A DNA stretch of 64,000 nt from Pseudomonadota bacterium (GTDB lineage: Bacteria; Pseudomonadota; Alphaproteobacteria; Rhizobiales; Hyphomicrobiaceae): assembly GCA_023405815.1 (NCBI GenBank), contig JAEXXM010000014.1, positions 1 to 64,000 of the forward strand, written 5' to 3'. Both the position numbers and the translations under genes were made by a program. Positions 7,157 to 15,881 of the stretch are shown here, in pieces; the stretch's first letter is position 1; the number at the start of each line of letters is the position of its first letter. Below the pieces are notes generated by a model, which worked only from the letters and a program-made list of their open reading frames with translations, made no database searches and was not told the origin of the DNA.

Positions 7157-9592
7157 TCAGTTGGCGCTGAGCTTGTCCGCCGACTTGCGCAGCGGGGTCG
7201 GGGCAGCAGTCTGCTGCTTTGTGCTCGCCGGCTTCTTGCCGGTCGCCTCGGCTTCGAGGTCGGCAAGCAACGCATCGACGAGCGGCACCGCGACCTGTGC
7301 GGCATGTAGGCTGCGTGCCCAAGGCTTGCTCGCCGAGCCCGTGCCGACGACGACCACATAAGAGTATGCGGCGCCGGTGGAGAACTGTGCACCGCCCGCG
7401 ATCCAGGCATCGACCGTCGCGTTGACGTCCTCCGTCACCTGCGTGCCGGTCTTGGCGAAGTGCAGATTGAGCCCGGGGCGTCGGCGCGCGCACCAGTGGG
7501 CGAGATTCTTGAGAGTGCCGGTCGGTTTGCCGGCGACCTCGTAGCACAGCGGTGCCTGAAGCAATGACCGCACCAGCGGACGCCCACCGGCCCTGATGAT
7601 CCGGTCCGGTACGATGCGGCCTCTGGTGTCGGGCTCATGCTCATCGAGGCTCGTATAGTCGTAGCGTTTGATCAGCGTCGGCTGCTGCAACGGCGCCGCC
7701 CCGCGTCCGATGAGGCTCGCAAGCACCACGCCGGCGAGGTGGTGCACGCGCCGCGGCGCTGCTGCAACCTGTCCGAGGACGACGGCGGTCGAGGGCGGCG
7801 TGCCGCTTCCGTCGGCGTTTGCCGGCGGCATGTTGAACCCAAGCTGGTCGATCATCCGCTTGACCCGAACCTGGCCGACCTGCGCCGTGCGCGTCATCAA
7901 GGGATCGTTCAGCGAGCAGGCGAATGTCGTGAGCGCCCGCCTGCCATGGCTCTGGTCGCCTCGGGCGCAGGTTTCGAGGCCCTGCGCCGGCGCATGCGCG
8001 TCGGGGTAAATCGACTGCGCCGTGTCGCGCATCGTGTTGGCGATGGCGATGGCGGCGATGATCTTTCCCGTCGAGGCCACCATGCGGCTCTCGCGCCCGG
8101 CGTCGTAGAAGCCGGTCGATGCTTCTCGCGCGAAGGGGGAGCCGAAGTAGGCGGCGTTCTCGCCCTGCTCGAAATAGCGCACGATCTCGCCGTTGGCGTT
8201 GGCCGCGGCGATGACCACGCCGGGACTGTGGCGGTCGTCCGAGACCTGGGCTGGATCGAGCGTGTAGCCGGCATCGATCTTGTCGGCATAGCGGGAGTTG
8301 ATCTCCGCGAGCTTGGCCCGCGCCGTGTCGGCAAAGGCGAGGTTCCTTGCCGCATCGAACGTCGTCGTCACCCCGCGGACATGGTCGCGCCAGGCAAAGC
8401 CGTAGCGCTGCTTCATCTCTTCCCGAAGGCCGTAGCGCGCCGCAGGCATGAGCGCGTTGGCGCGCACCACGGGGTTGGCCTGCGCCGGCAGAGCCAACCC
8501 GGGCGCATATTTGTCCAGCGCATCCTGCAGCCGCGGCTTTATCTTCGGATCGGGAGGTCCGGCGGCCATGGCGACGAGCTCGAACAGAACCTCCTTCAAT
8601 AGGGCCTCGTCCTTGATCAGCTTCTCCGCGCAGGTGCGCGCCCGCACCTCGGTGAGGTACCGCCAGCGGTCGAGCCGCACGGCGTTGAGGCGCTCGCCAC
8701 CTTCCAGGAGGATGATGGGGCGGTTGACCGCCGAGGCCAGCACGTACTGCTGTGCGATCGAAAGGTCGCCCCCCTCCTTGCCGAACACGATGCGGCTCGT
8801 CAGCTCGATGCCGTGCAGCGGCGACCCGCCGGTGCGCTGCGCGAGCCACAGGTGGTTGGCCGCCCACTGCTTCAGGGCTTCGTTGCTGCCTCCCCGGGTG
8901 AGTTCGGCGTAGACGACTGGCGCGAGCCACCATTCGGAGAGCTTGCGCTTCAGCTTCGTCAGCGCACCCTCGTGCAACCCGGGCGGAGTCTTATAGATGA
9001 CGCGCACGAACTGCATGGCGAGCGTCGATCCGCCGACGCCCAGCACTGGGCGCCTGGCCGCGATCGAGCGCCTCACCGTAGAGAATGGGATCTTCAGCAC
9101 GCCGGGCAGGTCGATGCCGAACGGGTTCAGCAGACCTCCGAGATTGCGGTCCTCGTGATAGACGAGGCATTGCCAATACTGCTCGGGAACCTCGCGCACC
9201 GGGATCGACTTGTGATCCGGGTTGGCGACGTAGTCGCCGAGGTCGATGGCCTCGCTCGAGTAGTTGACGTCGCGCAGGCTGTCGAGGCGCGGATCGAACG
9301 TGCCGACGAAGCTGCCGCGCACGTCGTAGATCGCCGTAGCGAGCCACCGCTCGGCGTCGTAGTGCAGCTTCGCCCCTTGGGTATAGTGGCCCACATAGCC
9401 GCGGATCGGCGCGAAGACGTAGACGAGCAGAACCGCGAGAATGGTATAGGCGATGCCGGCACCGGCGACATGACGCAGCGGGCCCAGTCGCGGGTTGAAG
9501 GCGACGCGGTCGAGGAGGAGCTGCAAAATGCGAAACGGCAGCAGCGCCGAAAGCTCAAGCGCCCGCAGCAGAACGCGAAATACGACGAGCAT
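7157..9592 (-). CDS. Divergent class A penicillin-binding protein (GT51 plus transpeptidase)
   Basis: About 811 aa from the ATG at 9592 (the frame extends to a TTG at 9643; the ATG is preceded by GCGGCAGG). A membrane anchor lies near residues 45-65. The GT51 glycosyltransferase motifs are HEDRNLGG (about 146), GGSTLAMQ (about 187, canonical GGSTITQQ) and KLSEWWLAPVVYAEL. The transpeptidase motifs are STGK (about 507), SLN (about 560) and KTGT (about 713). It would polymerise and cross-link peptidoglycan at the outer face of the inner membrane. The deviating GT51 motifs make it an unusual member. The same-strand alpha-2-macroglobulin downstream fits the known PBP1C/macroglobulin association, though the genes are not adjacent. 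Confidence 0.85.
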   Translation of the reverse strand: MLVVFRVLLRALELSALLPFRILQLLLDRVAFNPRLGPLRHVAGAGIAYTILAVLLVYVFAPIRGYVGHYTQGAKLHYDAERWLATAIYDVRGSFVGTFDPRLDSLRDVNYSSEAIDLGDYVANPDHKSIPVREVPEQYWQCLVYHEDRNLGGLLNPFGIDLPGVLKIPFSTVRRSIAARRPVLGVGGSTLAMQFVRVIYKTPPGLHEGALTKLKRKLSEWWLAPVVYAELTRGGSNEALKQWAANHLWLAQRTGGSPLHGIELTSRIVFGKEGGDLSIAQQYVLASAVNRPIILLEGGERLNAVRLDRWRYLTEVRARTCAEKLIKDEALLKEVLFELVAMAAGPPDPKIKPRLQDALDKYAPGLALPAQANPVVRANALMPAARYGLREEMKQRYGFAWRDHVRGVTTTFDAARNLAFADTARAKLAEINSRYADKIDAGYTLDPAQVSDDRHSPGVVIAAANANGEIVRYFEQGENAAYFGSPFAREASTGFYDAGRESRMVASTGKIIAAIAIANTMRDTAQSIYPDAHAPAQGLETCARGDQSHGRRALTTFACSLNDPLMTRTAQVGQVRVKRMIDQLGFNMPPANADGSGTPPSTAVVLGQVAAAPRRVHHLAGVVLASLIGRGAAPLQQPTLIKRYDYTSLDEHEPDTRGRIVPDRIIRAGGRPLVRSLLQAPLCYEVAGKPTGTLKNLAHWCARRRPGLNLHFAKTGTQVTEDVNATVDAWIAGGAQFSTGAAYSYVVVVGTGSASKPWARSLHAAQVAVPLVDALLADLEAEATGKKPASTKQQTAAPTPLRKSADKLSAN

Positions 9593-9705
9593 GACCTGCC
9601 GCTCGCAGGAGGTGAGCGCGCGAGCGCCCGAAGCGAGCGACAACTAGCCCGTGTTTATGGCGATATTGGCCCCGTCCGGTGGCGCGTTGCCGTATGCGCC
9701 ACCCG

Positions 9706-9798
9706 TCAGAAGGTATGCAGCAGCATGAACAAGCCGACGCCCACGGCTGGTCCCAATACTGTTGCTGCCACCAGCATCACAAAAGACTTCGCAACCAT
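9706..9798 (-). CDS. Candidate 30-aa single-span membrane peptide
   Basis: The minus-strand ATG at 9798 opens 30 codons (MVAKSFVMLVAATVLGPAVG..., ending LLHTF) before a TGA at 9706-9708. Almost the whole peptide is one hydrophobic helix after a single Lys, like known small membrane proteins. A GCGGGG stretch lies about 8 bases upstream. It sits in the gap upstream of the penicillin-binding protein. I do not recognise a family, and chance cannot be excluded. Confidence 0.4.
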   Translation of the reverse strand: MVAKSFVMLVAATVLGPAVGVGLFMLLHTF

Positions 9799-9943
9799 AA
9801 CACTACCCCGCACACACGCCGCCGACGACGCGAACGCAACCGCATAGTCACCGGAGACCCCCTTAAAATTTCCGGTGACTTGTCGAATTTACATCAGAAG
9901 AAAGTTGTTGACACGCCCTGTTTGCGGGCGAAACAGCGCTTAG

Positions 9944-9959
9944 TTTCGCAATTGCGAAA
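9944..9959. promoter_or_regulatory. Perfect 16-bp palindrome, possible operator
   Basis: TTTCGCAATTGCGAAA is perfectly self-complementary and lies in the gap between the double-ATPase gene (ends 10125) and the small membrane ORF (starts 9798). The rest of 9799-10124 shows no gene I can support. A symmetric site of this length is typical of dimeric repressor binding, but no regulator is known. Confidence 0.35.
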
Positions 9960-10124
9960 ACTGCCGCCGGTCAGGCGCGATTGCACTGCGATTTGCGCCC
10001 ACAAAAAATCAAGCGGAGCAAATACGTTATCAAATCCTCTAGTGGACTTCACGTGAGCGGACGGACCGCCTAATCGGACCGAAGTTCCTGCACAACCAAC
10101 CTGTGGATGCGTTGCGCGCCGGCA

Positions 10125-13100
10125 TCACCCGCGCTTGACATTGTGGGTGTTGCCTCGCGCCGGCGCATCGAACAGCCGTAGCTGTCGCTCGTCCTGCCCC
10201 TTCGTCTCGCGCGCCAGTTGCTCGATCCGATCGAATGGCACCTGCTCGGCCATGATCAGCGAGCGCTGCGCCTTCATCGGCCGCACCAGGCCCTCCTGCA
10301 CGAGATGGAACTCGCCGACCGTCTGCCCCGGCAGTACCGCCGCAGGCTCGAGCCCGGACTCGCTCTGGAATGCCGCCTTGAGCTTGCGCAGTGCAGTGTC
10401 TTCGCGCACGCGGCCGATGAACCAGCTCGTGATCTGATCGCGGCTCTTGTAGTCGAGGTCGCCCGGCGACTGGGTGGCGAGCATGATGCCGAGGCCGGCC
10501 GACCGCGCCCGCTTGAGCAGGCTCTGTAGCGGCTCGGCGGTAGCCGGCTTCGAGTTGGCGGGAATGTAGAGGTCCGCCTCGTCGAACATGACCACGGCCT
10601 GCAATTCGTCGTTCGGATTGCGCTGGCAGAAGCGCAGCGCTTCCGAAAGGAACTGCGACACCCAGAAGAGGATGTTCTCGTTGTCGCCGAGGAAGCCGGT
10701 GTAGATGATCGACAGGCGCGTGCGCCCTTCGCGGGCATGCTGGCCGAGGCCGAGAAAGGCCTCCATGCTCAGCGCCTCGCCTCCGCCCTCGAACAGCGCC
10801 GAGTTGCGGTGCCGCAAGCTGTCGAGCTGCGCCACTAGATCGCGGCGGATCTTGCCTGACGGGTCCATGCGCTGGGTGAGGTCGGAAAGCTCCGGGTCCT
10901 CGTCCTCCAGGAGGTGGATGAGGTCGGTGAGTGTCACCTCGCGGCTATGGCGCGATCCGAGGATACGCAGCGCCACGGAAAGCGTGCCCCACTGCTTCTG
11001 GTGCGTCGCCGAGTTCTTGAGATGCAGCATCTCGCCCAGGGCTGCGGCCGACAGGTTGGCGAGGAGCTGCTGCTCATGCTCGGGCAGCTCGTTGATGCCG
11101 TTCGGCAAGAGCGTGATCGAGATCGGCCGCCCCGAGGCGCGTCCCGGCGTGAACACGGCAACGTCGATCGCGTCGGCGAGCTTCTCGCGGTCGCCGCGGC
11201 GTTCGGAGAACTCCTCGTCGTTGTCGCGCCAAACGTCAGGATTGGCGTAGCTGCAAAGGTCGCCTTTGCGGTCGATGAGCACTGCCGGGATGCCGCGCAA
11301 CAGCAGCTGCTCGATCAGGCTCAAGGCGAGCGTCGTCTTACCGGAGCCCGAGCCGCCGAGCACCGCCGCGTGACGCTTCAACACGTCCTTGTTGAGGGTG
11401 ACGGGGCGTGCGCCGTGGCGCAATTCGCGCCCCGCAGCGATGCTCGACACCGAGGCATTCTCATCGAGGATGACCGACAGCGGCAGCTCTTCCTCCTCGG
11501 CGACCGCCGGTTCGGCGACCTCCGTCGACCCAACTTCTTCGAGCGCGCCGATGAGGCTGCGACCGCGACTGGCCTTCGTGCCGTTCGCCGCCGCCTCCGC
11601 TTCCGCCGCAGCCGACTTCGGCAGCGCGCGCCCCAACAGGTCGAGGCGCAGGAGCTGGATGATACAGGGTAGGTTCGAGAGCAGCTTGGCGTTTGCCAGC
11701 CAGCTCATGAAGCCGGGGTCTTGCCGGTGGTGCGTGTGGAACTCGCGCACCATCATCATGCGTTCCCACTCGGCCAGCGGCACGATGAGTGCGCGGCCGC
11801 CGTTCTCGCGGAACTTGCGGAACGCCGTTGCCGTCTGGTTCTTGCGGTTGGGCGGATAGTCCGACGCGCGCAGCATGAAGCACTGCTTCTCGCCCATGTT
11901 GGCGAGCACGCGGTCGAGCTGGCGCTTGAGGCCGCCGCCCTGCGTCGGCTTGTTGCAGATGAAGACGCGCCCGTCGGTGGTGAGTCCGCCCTTGTGCTTC
12001 AGCGTGAAGTCGATGACGGCAAGGTCGTCGCCGAGGTCGAGACGCTCGGCACTGAGAACGATGGTCCCCGCCCACTCTTCCTTTGCCAGGCTGAGAGCGC
12101 CGCCGAGGACATCGAGCAACTCGCGCTCGTCGGACGGGATCTCCGCCTCGGAGGCATTCTGGAACCGCTCCCAGGATTCGCGATAGTCGACGCTCGCTGC
12201 CGCCTGCGTCCTCTCGCTGTCGTCGGCGATGCCGAGCCCGAGCGCAGCGGCGAGGCGCGAGATGAAGCCTCCACCGCCCTTGTCGGCTTCTGCCTCCTCC
12301 TCCGGCTCTTCCGCGTCGGGCGCGGTCTTGCTGCGCAGGCGGCTGTGCGCATGCTCGAGCAGACGGCGCGTCGATAGGCCGGCGAACTCCTCGTAGAACT
12401 GCGGCCCGAAGTACGCTGACGGGTCCGGGTAGCCGGCGCCAGTCTCGCTCGCTTCGGCGATGTGCTGCAGGCGCTTGGCGATGATCAGCCGCGCTTCTTC
12501 CGGCGTGCGCGATTCGAGCAGCGCCACCGGGCCGGCCTTCTCGATCCGGTCGATGTAGGATTGCGCCAGCACGCCGCGCACCTGGCCGTAGAAATCTTCC
12601 AGGCACGAGATGATTAGAATGGCGTTGGGAACGCGGTTGGCGATCTGGATGAGATCGCGCACGGCGCGCTGGAAGCGCTCTTCTGCGTCCGAGAAGAAGC
12701 GCAGGTCTTCAACCTGGTCGACGCAGAATACGAGCGCGGCGCTGTCGACCGTCCACATCAGCGCGCCGAGAGCCGCAATGATCTCGAATGCGCGATCCTC
12801 GCCGTCGTTCGGATCGAGGGCGGCGACGGCCTGATGCGCCAACTCGGTGAGCGGGCGCCCGTGCAGATATTGGCGGATGCGCTGGTCGATGCGCGGGTCT
12901 CGGCGCTCGAGATAAAGGAGCGCACGCACGACATTGATGTCGAGCTCGCGCGAGGCATACTTGGGCGCGGCGACGATATCGTCGGCGACCTTCAGGACCA
13001 GCTTGGCGAGCTTGCCTTCGTCGAGGTTCGCCTCGCGCAGGTTGGCGAGGTCCTTCGCATCGATCGCCGCGTCGGCGACCATGCGGCCGGTCAGCCGCTG

Positions 13101-13505
13101 CAGCGCCGTCTCGCCCGACGAGTCCGGATCGTAGGTCTTCTCGAGCGAATGCACGAGGCGGCGTAGGTAATAGTCGGCATAGTTGGCGACATCGGGTGTC
13201 ATCTGGGCATAGCCGAAGTACGCCTTGCCCTCCCGATGCGCCGAAGTCCGCAGCGCGCGTAAAAGGTGCGTCTTGCCGGCCCCTGACTGGCCGTGGAACA
13301 GCAGGATACGATCCTGCGTGCCCGGACCGCGGCCCGATATGATGCTCGACAAGAGATCGGAGAACTTGCGCCGCGCCTTGGCGTGCACCTCCGCGACGTC
13401 GACGGGATCGGCCCGCCAGATGTCGTCCTCCCAGGTGATCGATTGCTCGAACGCCGAAAAGAGCCGGTCAGGAGCGGGTTGCGGAGAAGCTTCTTTAAGC
13501 TGCAT
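10125..13505 (-). CDS. Double P-loop ATPase: N-terminal AAA-type domain fused to C-terminal HerA/DUF87-like domain
   Basis: 1126 aa with two separate ATPase units. Unit 1 has Walker A GQSGAGKT (residues 72-79) and Walker B-like ALVFCVDQ (about 257-264), followed by an AAA-type helical lid to about 395. A linker rich in Glu and Ala leads to a middle domain (about 455-625; FMLRASDYPPNRKNQTATAF). Unit 2 has Walker A GGSGSGKTT (717-725), DRKGDL (745), Walker B VVMFDEAD (972-979), the LATQSPGDLD sensor segment (1009) and GR (1031), as in HerA/FtsK-type DNA-pumping ATPases. No membrane segments are seen. The gene lies 21 bases downstream of a winged-helix protein on the same strand, so they form an operon. 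A role in DNA translocation, repair or defence is inference. Confidence 0.85.
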   Translation of the reverse strand: MQLKEASPQPAPDRLFSAFEQSITWEDDIWRADPVDVAEVHAKARRKFSDLLSSIISGRGPGTQDRILLFHGQSGAGKTHLLRALRTSAHREGKAYFGYAQMTPDVANYADYYLRRLVHSLEKTYDPDSSGETALQRLTGRMVADAAIDAKDLANLREANLDEGKLAKLVLKVADDIVAAPKYASRELDINVVRALLYLERRDPRIDQRIRQYLHGRPLTELAHQAVAALDPNDGEDRAFEIIAALGALMWTVDSAALVFCVDQVEDLRFFSDAEERFQRAVRDLIQIANRVPNAILIISCLEDFYGQVRGVLAQSYIDRIEKAGPVALLESRTPEEARLIIAKRLQHIAEASETGAGYPDPSAYFGPQFYEEFAGLSTRRLLEHAHSRLRSKTAPDAEEPEEEAEADKGGGGFISRLAAALGLGIADDSERTQAAASVDYRESWERFQNASEAEIPSDERELLDVLGGALSLAKEEWAGTIVLSAERLDLGDDLAVIDFTLKHKGGLTTDGRVFICNKPTQGGGLKRQLDRVLANMGEKQCFMLRASDYPPNRKNQTATAFRKFRENGGRALIVPLAEWERMMMVREFHTHHRQDPGFMSWLANAKLLSNLPCIIQLLRLDLLGRALPKSAAAEAEAAANGTKASRGRSLIGALEEVGSTEVAEPAVAEEEELPLSVILDENASVSSIAAGRELRHGARPVTLNKDVLKRHAAVLGGSGSGKTTLALSLIEQLLLRGIPAVLIDRKGDLCSYANPDVWRDNDEEFSERRGDREKLADAIDVAVFTPGRASGRPISITLLPNGINELPEHEQQLLANLSAAALGEMLHLKNSATHQKQWGTLSVALRILGSRHSREVTLTDLIHLLEDEDPELSDLTQRMDPSGKIRRDLVAQLDSLRHRNSALFEGGGEALSMEAFLGLGQHAREGRTRLSIIYTGFLGDNENILFWVSQFLSEALRFCQRNPNDELQAVVMFDEADLYIPANSKPATAEPLQSLLKRARSAGLGIMLATQSPGDLDYKSRDQITSWFIGRVREDTALRKLKAAFQSESGLEPAAVLPGQTVGEFHLVQEGLVRPMKAQRSLIMAEQVPFDRIEQLARETKGQDERQLRLFDAPARGNTHNVKRG

Positions 13506-13526
13506 CAGTCGATGCCCCTCGACGTC

Positions 13527-14660
13527 TCAGTCTTCGACACGCACGTAGTGCCAGACGGTGTTCTTGTAGAGAATCGCGGACTCCTCGAATTCCTTGATGT
13601 TTTGCTTGTTTTTCAGGTCTGCACCGGCCAACACCAATTGCCCCGCGCGGTGGGCGCCGGCCAGCATGTCCTTGAATTCGAGCTCGGAAAGACCCCATTC
13701 GGGGTGCGAGGTGCGAATCGCGTCCCACACCCGAGAGATAAACGCCTTGCGAGCCCCTGGCCAGCCCTCGGCGCTGGTGCGTGCCGCGTTGAGCACACCG
13801 GCCGAAAATTGCGCCAGGCCAGGGCGCTGCGGCGTCTCTTCCGCTTGCGGTGTGAGCGCAACAGCCTCTCGTGGAACTGATTCGCTCGCCTTGCGCAAGG
13901 CGACTTTTGCCGCCGGAGGCAGACCTGACTGTGTATCGCCGCTCGCCAGCTTCCGCAGCACCGCGACGCGAAGGGCGTCGGCCTCGAAACGCTGCGCGCC
14001 CGCATAGTCGGCGCACAGGGCGGCGATGAGCTTGGCATCGGTCGCCAACTCGCGTGGCTTCAGCAACAATTGCCCAGCTAGGACGCGCCCCGCCTTTGCC
14101 GACAGCGCGGCCCCCTTGCCAAGGCCCTCTTTCACGTTGTCACCGAAGGCCCGCTCGAGCGCGACGAGCGCCAGTGCCGCTCTCAGCTTCGACGCTGAAA
14201 GCGCCTGGCGCACCGAAAGCCCGAATGCATGCTGCACCACGAGCGCCGAAAGCCCGTCAATGCGCGACAGGGCGCTGCGCAGTGCCGGCTTGCTGGCGTC
14301 GACGCCGAGCGCCTTTGCGACAAGCCAGATGTCGCGCTGGTCGTTCCACGTGCGCGTATGCGCCTGCTTCTCTTTGAAATAGTCCGCGACCATGGCTTCG
14401 CCGGGCTCGCTGAGCCGCAGTTTGCCGCGGTTCTCGCGCACGAGGCCCGCAACCATCAGCCGCGCCAGCGTCGTGTCCGCTGTCGTGCGCCACGCCGCAG
14501 GCAAAAGCTTCCCGGTCGCGATCGGCCCGAGGTCGCGCACGATCTGCGCACGCGTCGCGCCTCCCGAGCAGGCGATCCGGGCGAGAACGACATCGTCTAT
14601 ACGCGAATGCGACGCGCCGCTGACCGGCAGCGCCTGCGCGCTCCTGCTCATGGCCGACAT
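13527..14660 (-). CDS. Winged-helix protein, partner of the double ATPase
   Basis: 377 aa; AGGAG lies about 9 bases before the ATG at 14660 (an in-frame ATG at 14669 lacks spacing). The N-terminal roughly 80 residues fit a winged helix (SRIDDVVLARIACSGGATRAQIV... LVRENRGKLRLSEPGEAMV). The middle is an Ala-rich helical domain, and the C-terminus (about 300-377; RVWDAIRTSHPEWGLSELEFKDML... VWHYVRV) again looks like a winged helix. The next gene, the double ATPase, starts 21 bases later. I cannot name a family. The pairing of a DNA-binding-type protein with a HerA-like pump suggests a complex acting on DNA. Confidence 0.75.
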   Translation of the reverse strand: MSAMSRSAQALPVSGASHSRIDDVVLARIACSGGATRAQIVRDLGPIATGKLLPAAWRTTADTTLARLMVAGLVRENRGKLRLSEPGEAMVADYFKEKQAHTRTWNDQRDIWLVAKALGVDASKPALRSALSRIDGLSALVVQHAFGLSVRQALSASKLRAALALVALERAFGDNVKEGLGKGAALSAKAGRVLAGQLLLKPRELATDAKLIAALCADYAGAQRFEADALRVAVLRKLASGDTQSGLPPAAKVALRKASESVPREAVALTPQAEETPQRPGLAQFSAGVLNAARTSAEGWPGARKAFISRVWDAIRTSHPEWGLSELEFKDMLAGAHRAGQLVLAGADLKNKQNIKEFEESAILYKNTVWHYVRVED

Positions 14661-14975
14661 GCAACGCATCTCCTCATGCCGTTTGCATGGCCGTACGCGC
14701 GAATCAGCGGCCGCTCGCGTCGGATTGTGTGAGAGATCGTCGTGGCTTCAAGAGGGCGGACCGGGATCGGTGATGCCGGTTGCATGCGCTCCCCAAGTTT
14801 TCGAAAGAGCGCCCGCCTTTCGCCTTACAGGGGTCAAATTGCCAACAACATATTAACGCGAGATCGCGTCGGCGCTTGACCGTGCCGTCGACGCAACCCG
14901 GGGGAATGCCACACGAAAATTCGAAGCGCGCTGGTGGGAGCCCGCTTTCGGACGTGTGGTTACAACTCCTTAGCA

Positions 14976-14991
14976 TTAACGGCGAGTTAAC
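14976..14991 (+). promoter_or_regulatory. CtrA-type box upstream of the CAP lipoprotein
   Basis: TTAACGGCGAGTTAAC matches the full alphaproteobacterial CtrA consensus TTAA-N7-TTAAC. It lies 57 bases before the chosen start at 15048, in the 387-base gap between divergent genes. The rest of that gap (14661-14975) shows no gene I can support. Confidence 0.55.
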
Positions 14992-15047
14992 GGGTTTACG
15001 CGATGATCAACCGTTGTACCGCATCCATTCAAGCGGGAGTGGCCCGT

Positions 15048-15722
15048 ATGTATCGCGTCGCACTTTGCGCTGGTGCCGCATTGGCAATGGCGGCCTGCAG
15101 CTTGGGATCTGAATCGATCTCCTCTGGCTACAACCAGCCCGACACCACAGCCTCGATCAACTCTTCACCGAACATGCAGGGCGTCGCCTTGGGCGGCGAG
15201 CCTTCTGCCCCGCGCGCCAAGACCCCGGCGGTTGCCGGCCAGCAATACGCGGCGCTCGATCAGGCACCGAAAGGCACGTTTGAGAAAGCCCCGACCGGTG
15301 CGCTTTCCGATCGCGATTATTCGCATACCGCGCTCGACGCCGAGAAGGCACGCGACATCATCAATCAGTACCGCAAGGACAAGGGCCTGAAGCCCCTGAA
15401 GCTCAATGCCGAGCTTACCGAGGCGGCGAAGGCGCACTCGCGCGATCTCGCCAAGTGGGACCGCATATCGCATTACGGCTCGGACGGGTCCAACCCATGG
15501 GATCGCGTCAAGCGCAGCGGTTTCCGGGCGCGTCTTGCTGCCGAGAACGTCGGCACCGGTCAGGTCGACTTCAACGAAGTGATGCGCGGCTGGAAGGAAA
15601 GCCCCGGCCACAACAAGAACCTCCTGCTTTCCGATGCGACGCACATGGGCATCGCGCTGGTGCAGGATCCGCGCACCGAGTTCAAATCCTTCTGGACGCT
15701 GGTGATCGGCTCGCCGATGTAA
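15048..15722 (+). CDS. CAP (SCP/PR1-like) domain lipoprotein
   Basis: 224 aa from the ATG at 15048, which has GGGAG 8 bases upstream; an earlier ATG at 15003 lacks a good site. MYRVALCAGAALAMAAC is a lipoprotein signal with lipobox AMAAC, so the protein should be membrane-anchored. A low-complexity linker follows, then a CAP domain: ARDIINQYRKDKGLKPL, AAKAHSRDLAKWDRISHYG, RSGFRARLAAENVGTG, GWKESPGHNKNLL and MGIALVQD. The His and Glu of the CAP cavity are visible (SHYG, AENV, GHNKN). Bacterial CAP proteins are secreted, with envelope roles that are poorly defined. A CtrA-type box upstream suggests cell-cycle control. Confidence 0.9.
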   Translation: MYRVALCAGAALAMAACSLGSESISSGYNQPDTTASINSSPNMQGVALGGEPSAPRAKTPAVAGQQYAALDQAPKGTFEKAPTGALSDRDYSHTALDAEKARDIINQYRKDKGLKPLKLNAELTEAAKAHSRDLAKWDRISHYGSDGSNPWDRVKRSGFRARLAAENVGTGQVDFNEVMRGWKESPGHNKNLLLSDATHMGIALVQDPRTEFKSFWTLVIGSPM

Positions 15723-15769
15723 GCCGGCCCTTGACGCGATCAGCGGTCGAGATCGTCTGTTTCTTTTGA

Positions 15770-15863
15770 TGTCATCCCGGGGCTAGTTCCCGGGATCCAT
15801 CCATCCGTATGCTCAGGCCCGAGCCGCGCTCTGGATCCCGGCAACAAGTGCCGGGATGGACAT
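15770..15863. repeat. Palindromic intergenic repeat (CCCGGGAT family), copy 1
   Basis: TGTCATCCCGGGG...CCCGGGATCC is followed by GGATCCCGG...CCGGGATGGACA, two linked palindromes with inverted ends. It lies between convergent genes (CAP lipoprotein and flippase). Related copies occur at 30707 and 34245. It may also terminate transcription from both sides. Confidence 0.75.
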
Positions 15864-15881
15864 CGATGCTCTTGGAAGCTT

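Noticed and set aside
9908..9913. Plus-strand TTGACA as a -35 promoter element
   Set aside because: No matching -10 element at suitable spacing and no plus-strand gene follows.
9679..10056. Plus-strand 125-aa ORF in the gap before the double ATPase
   Set aside because: Composition (His/Arg-rich, no pattern) looks random, with no ribosome binding site.
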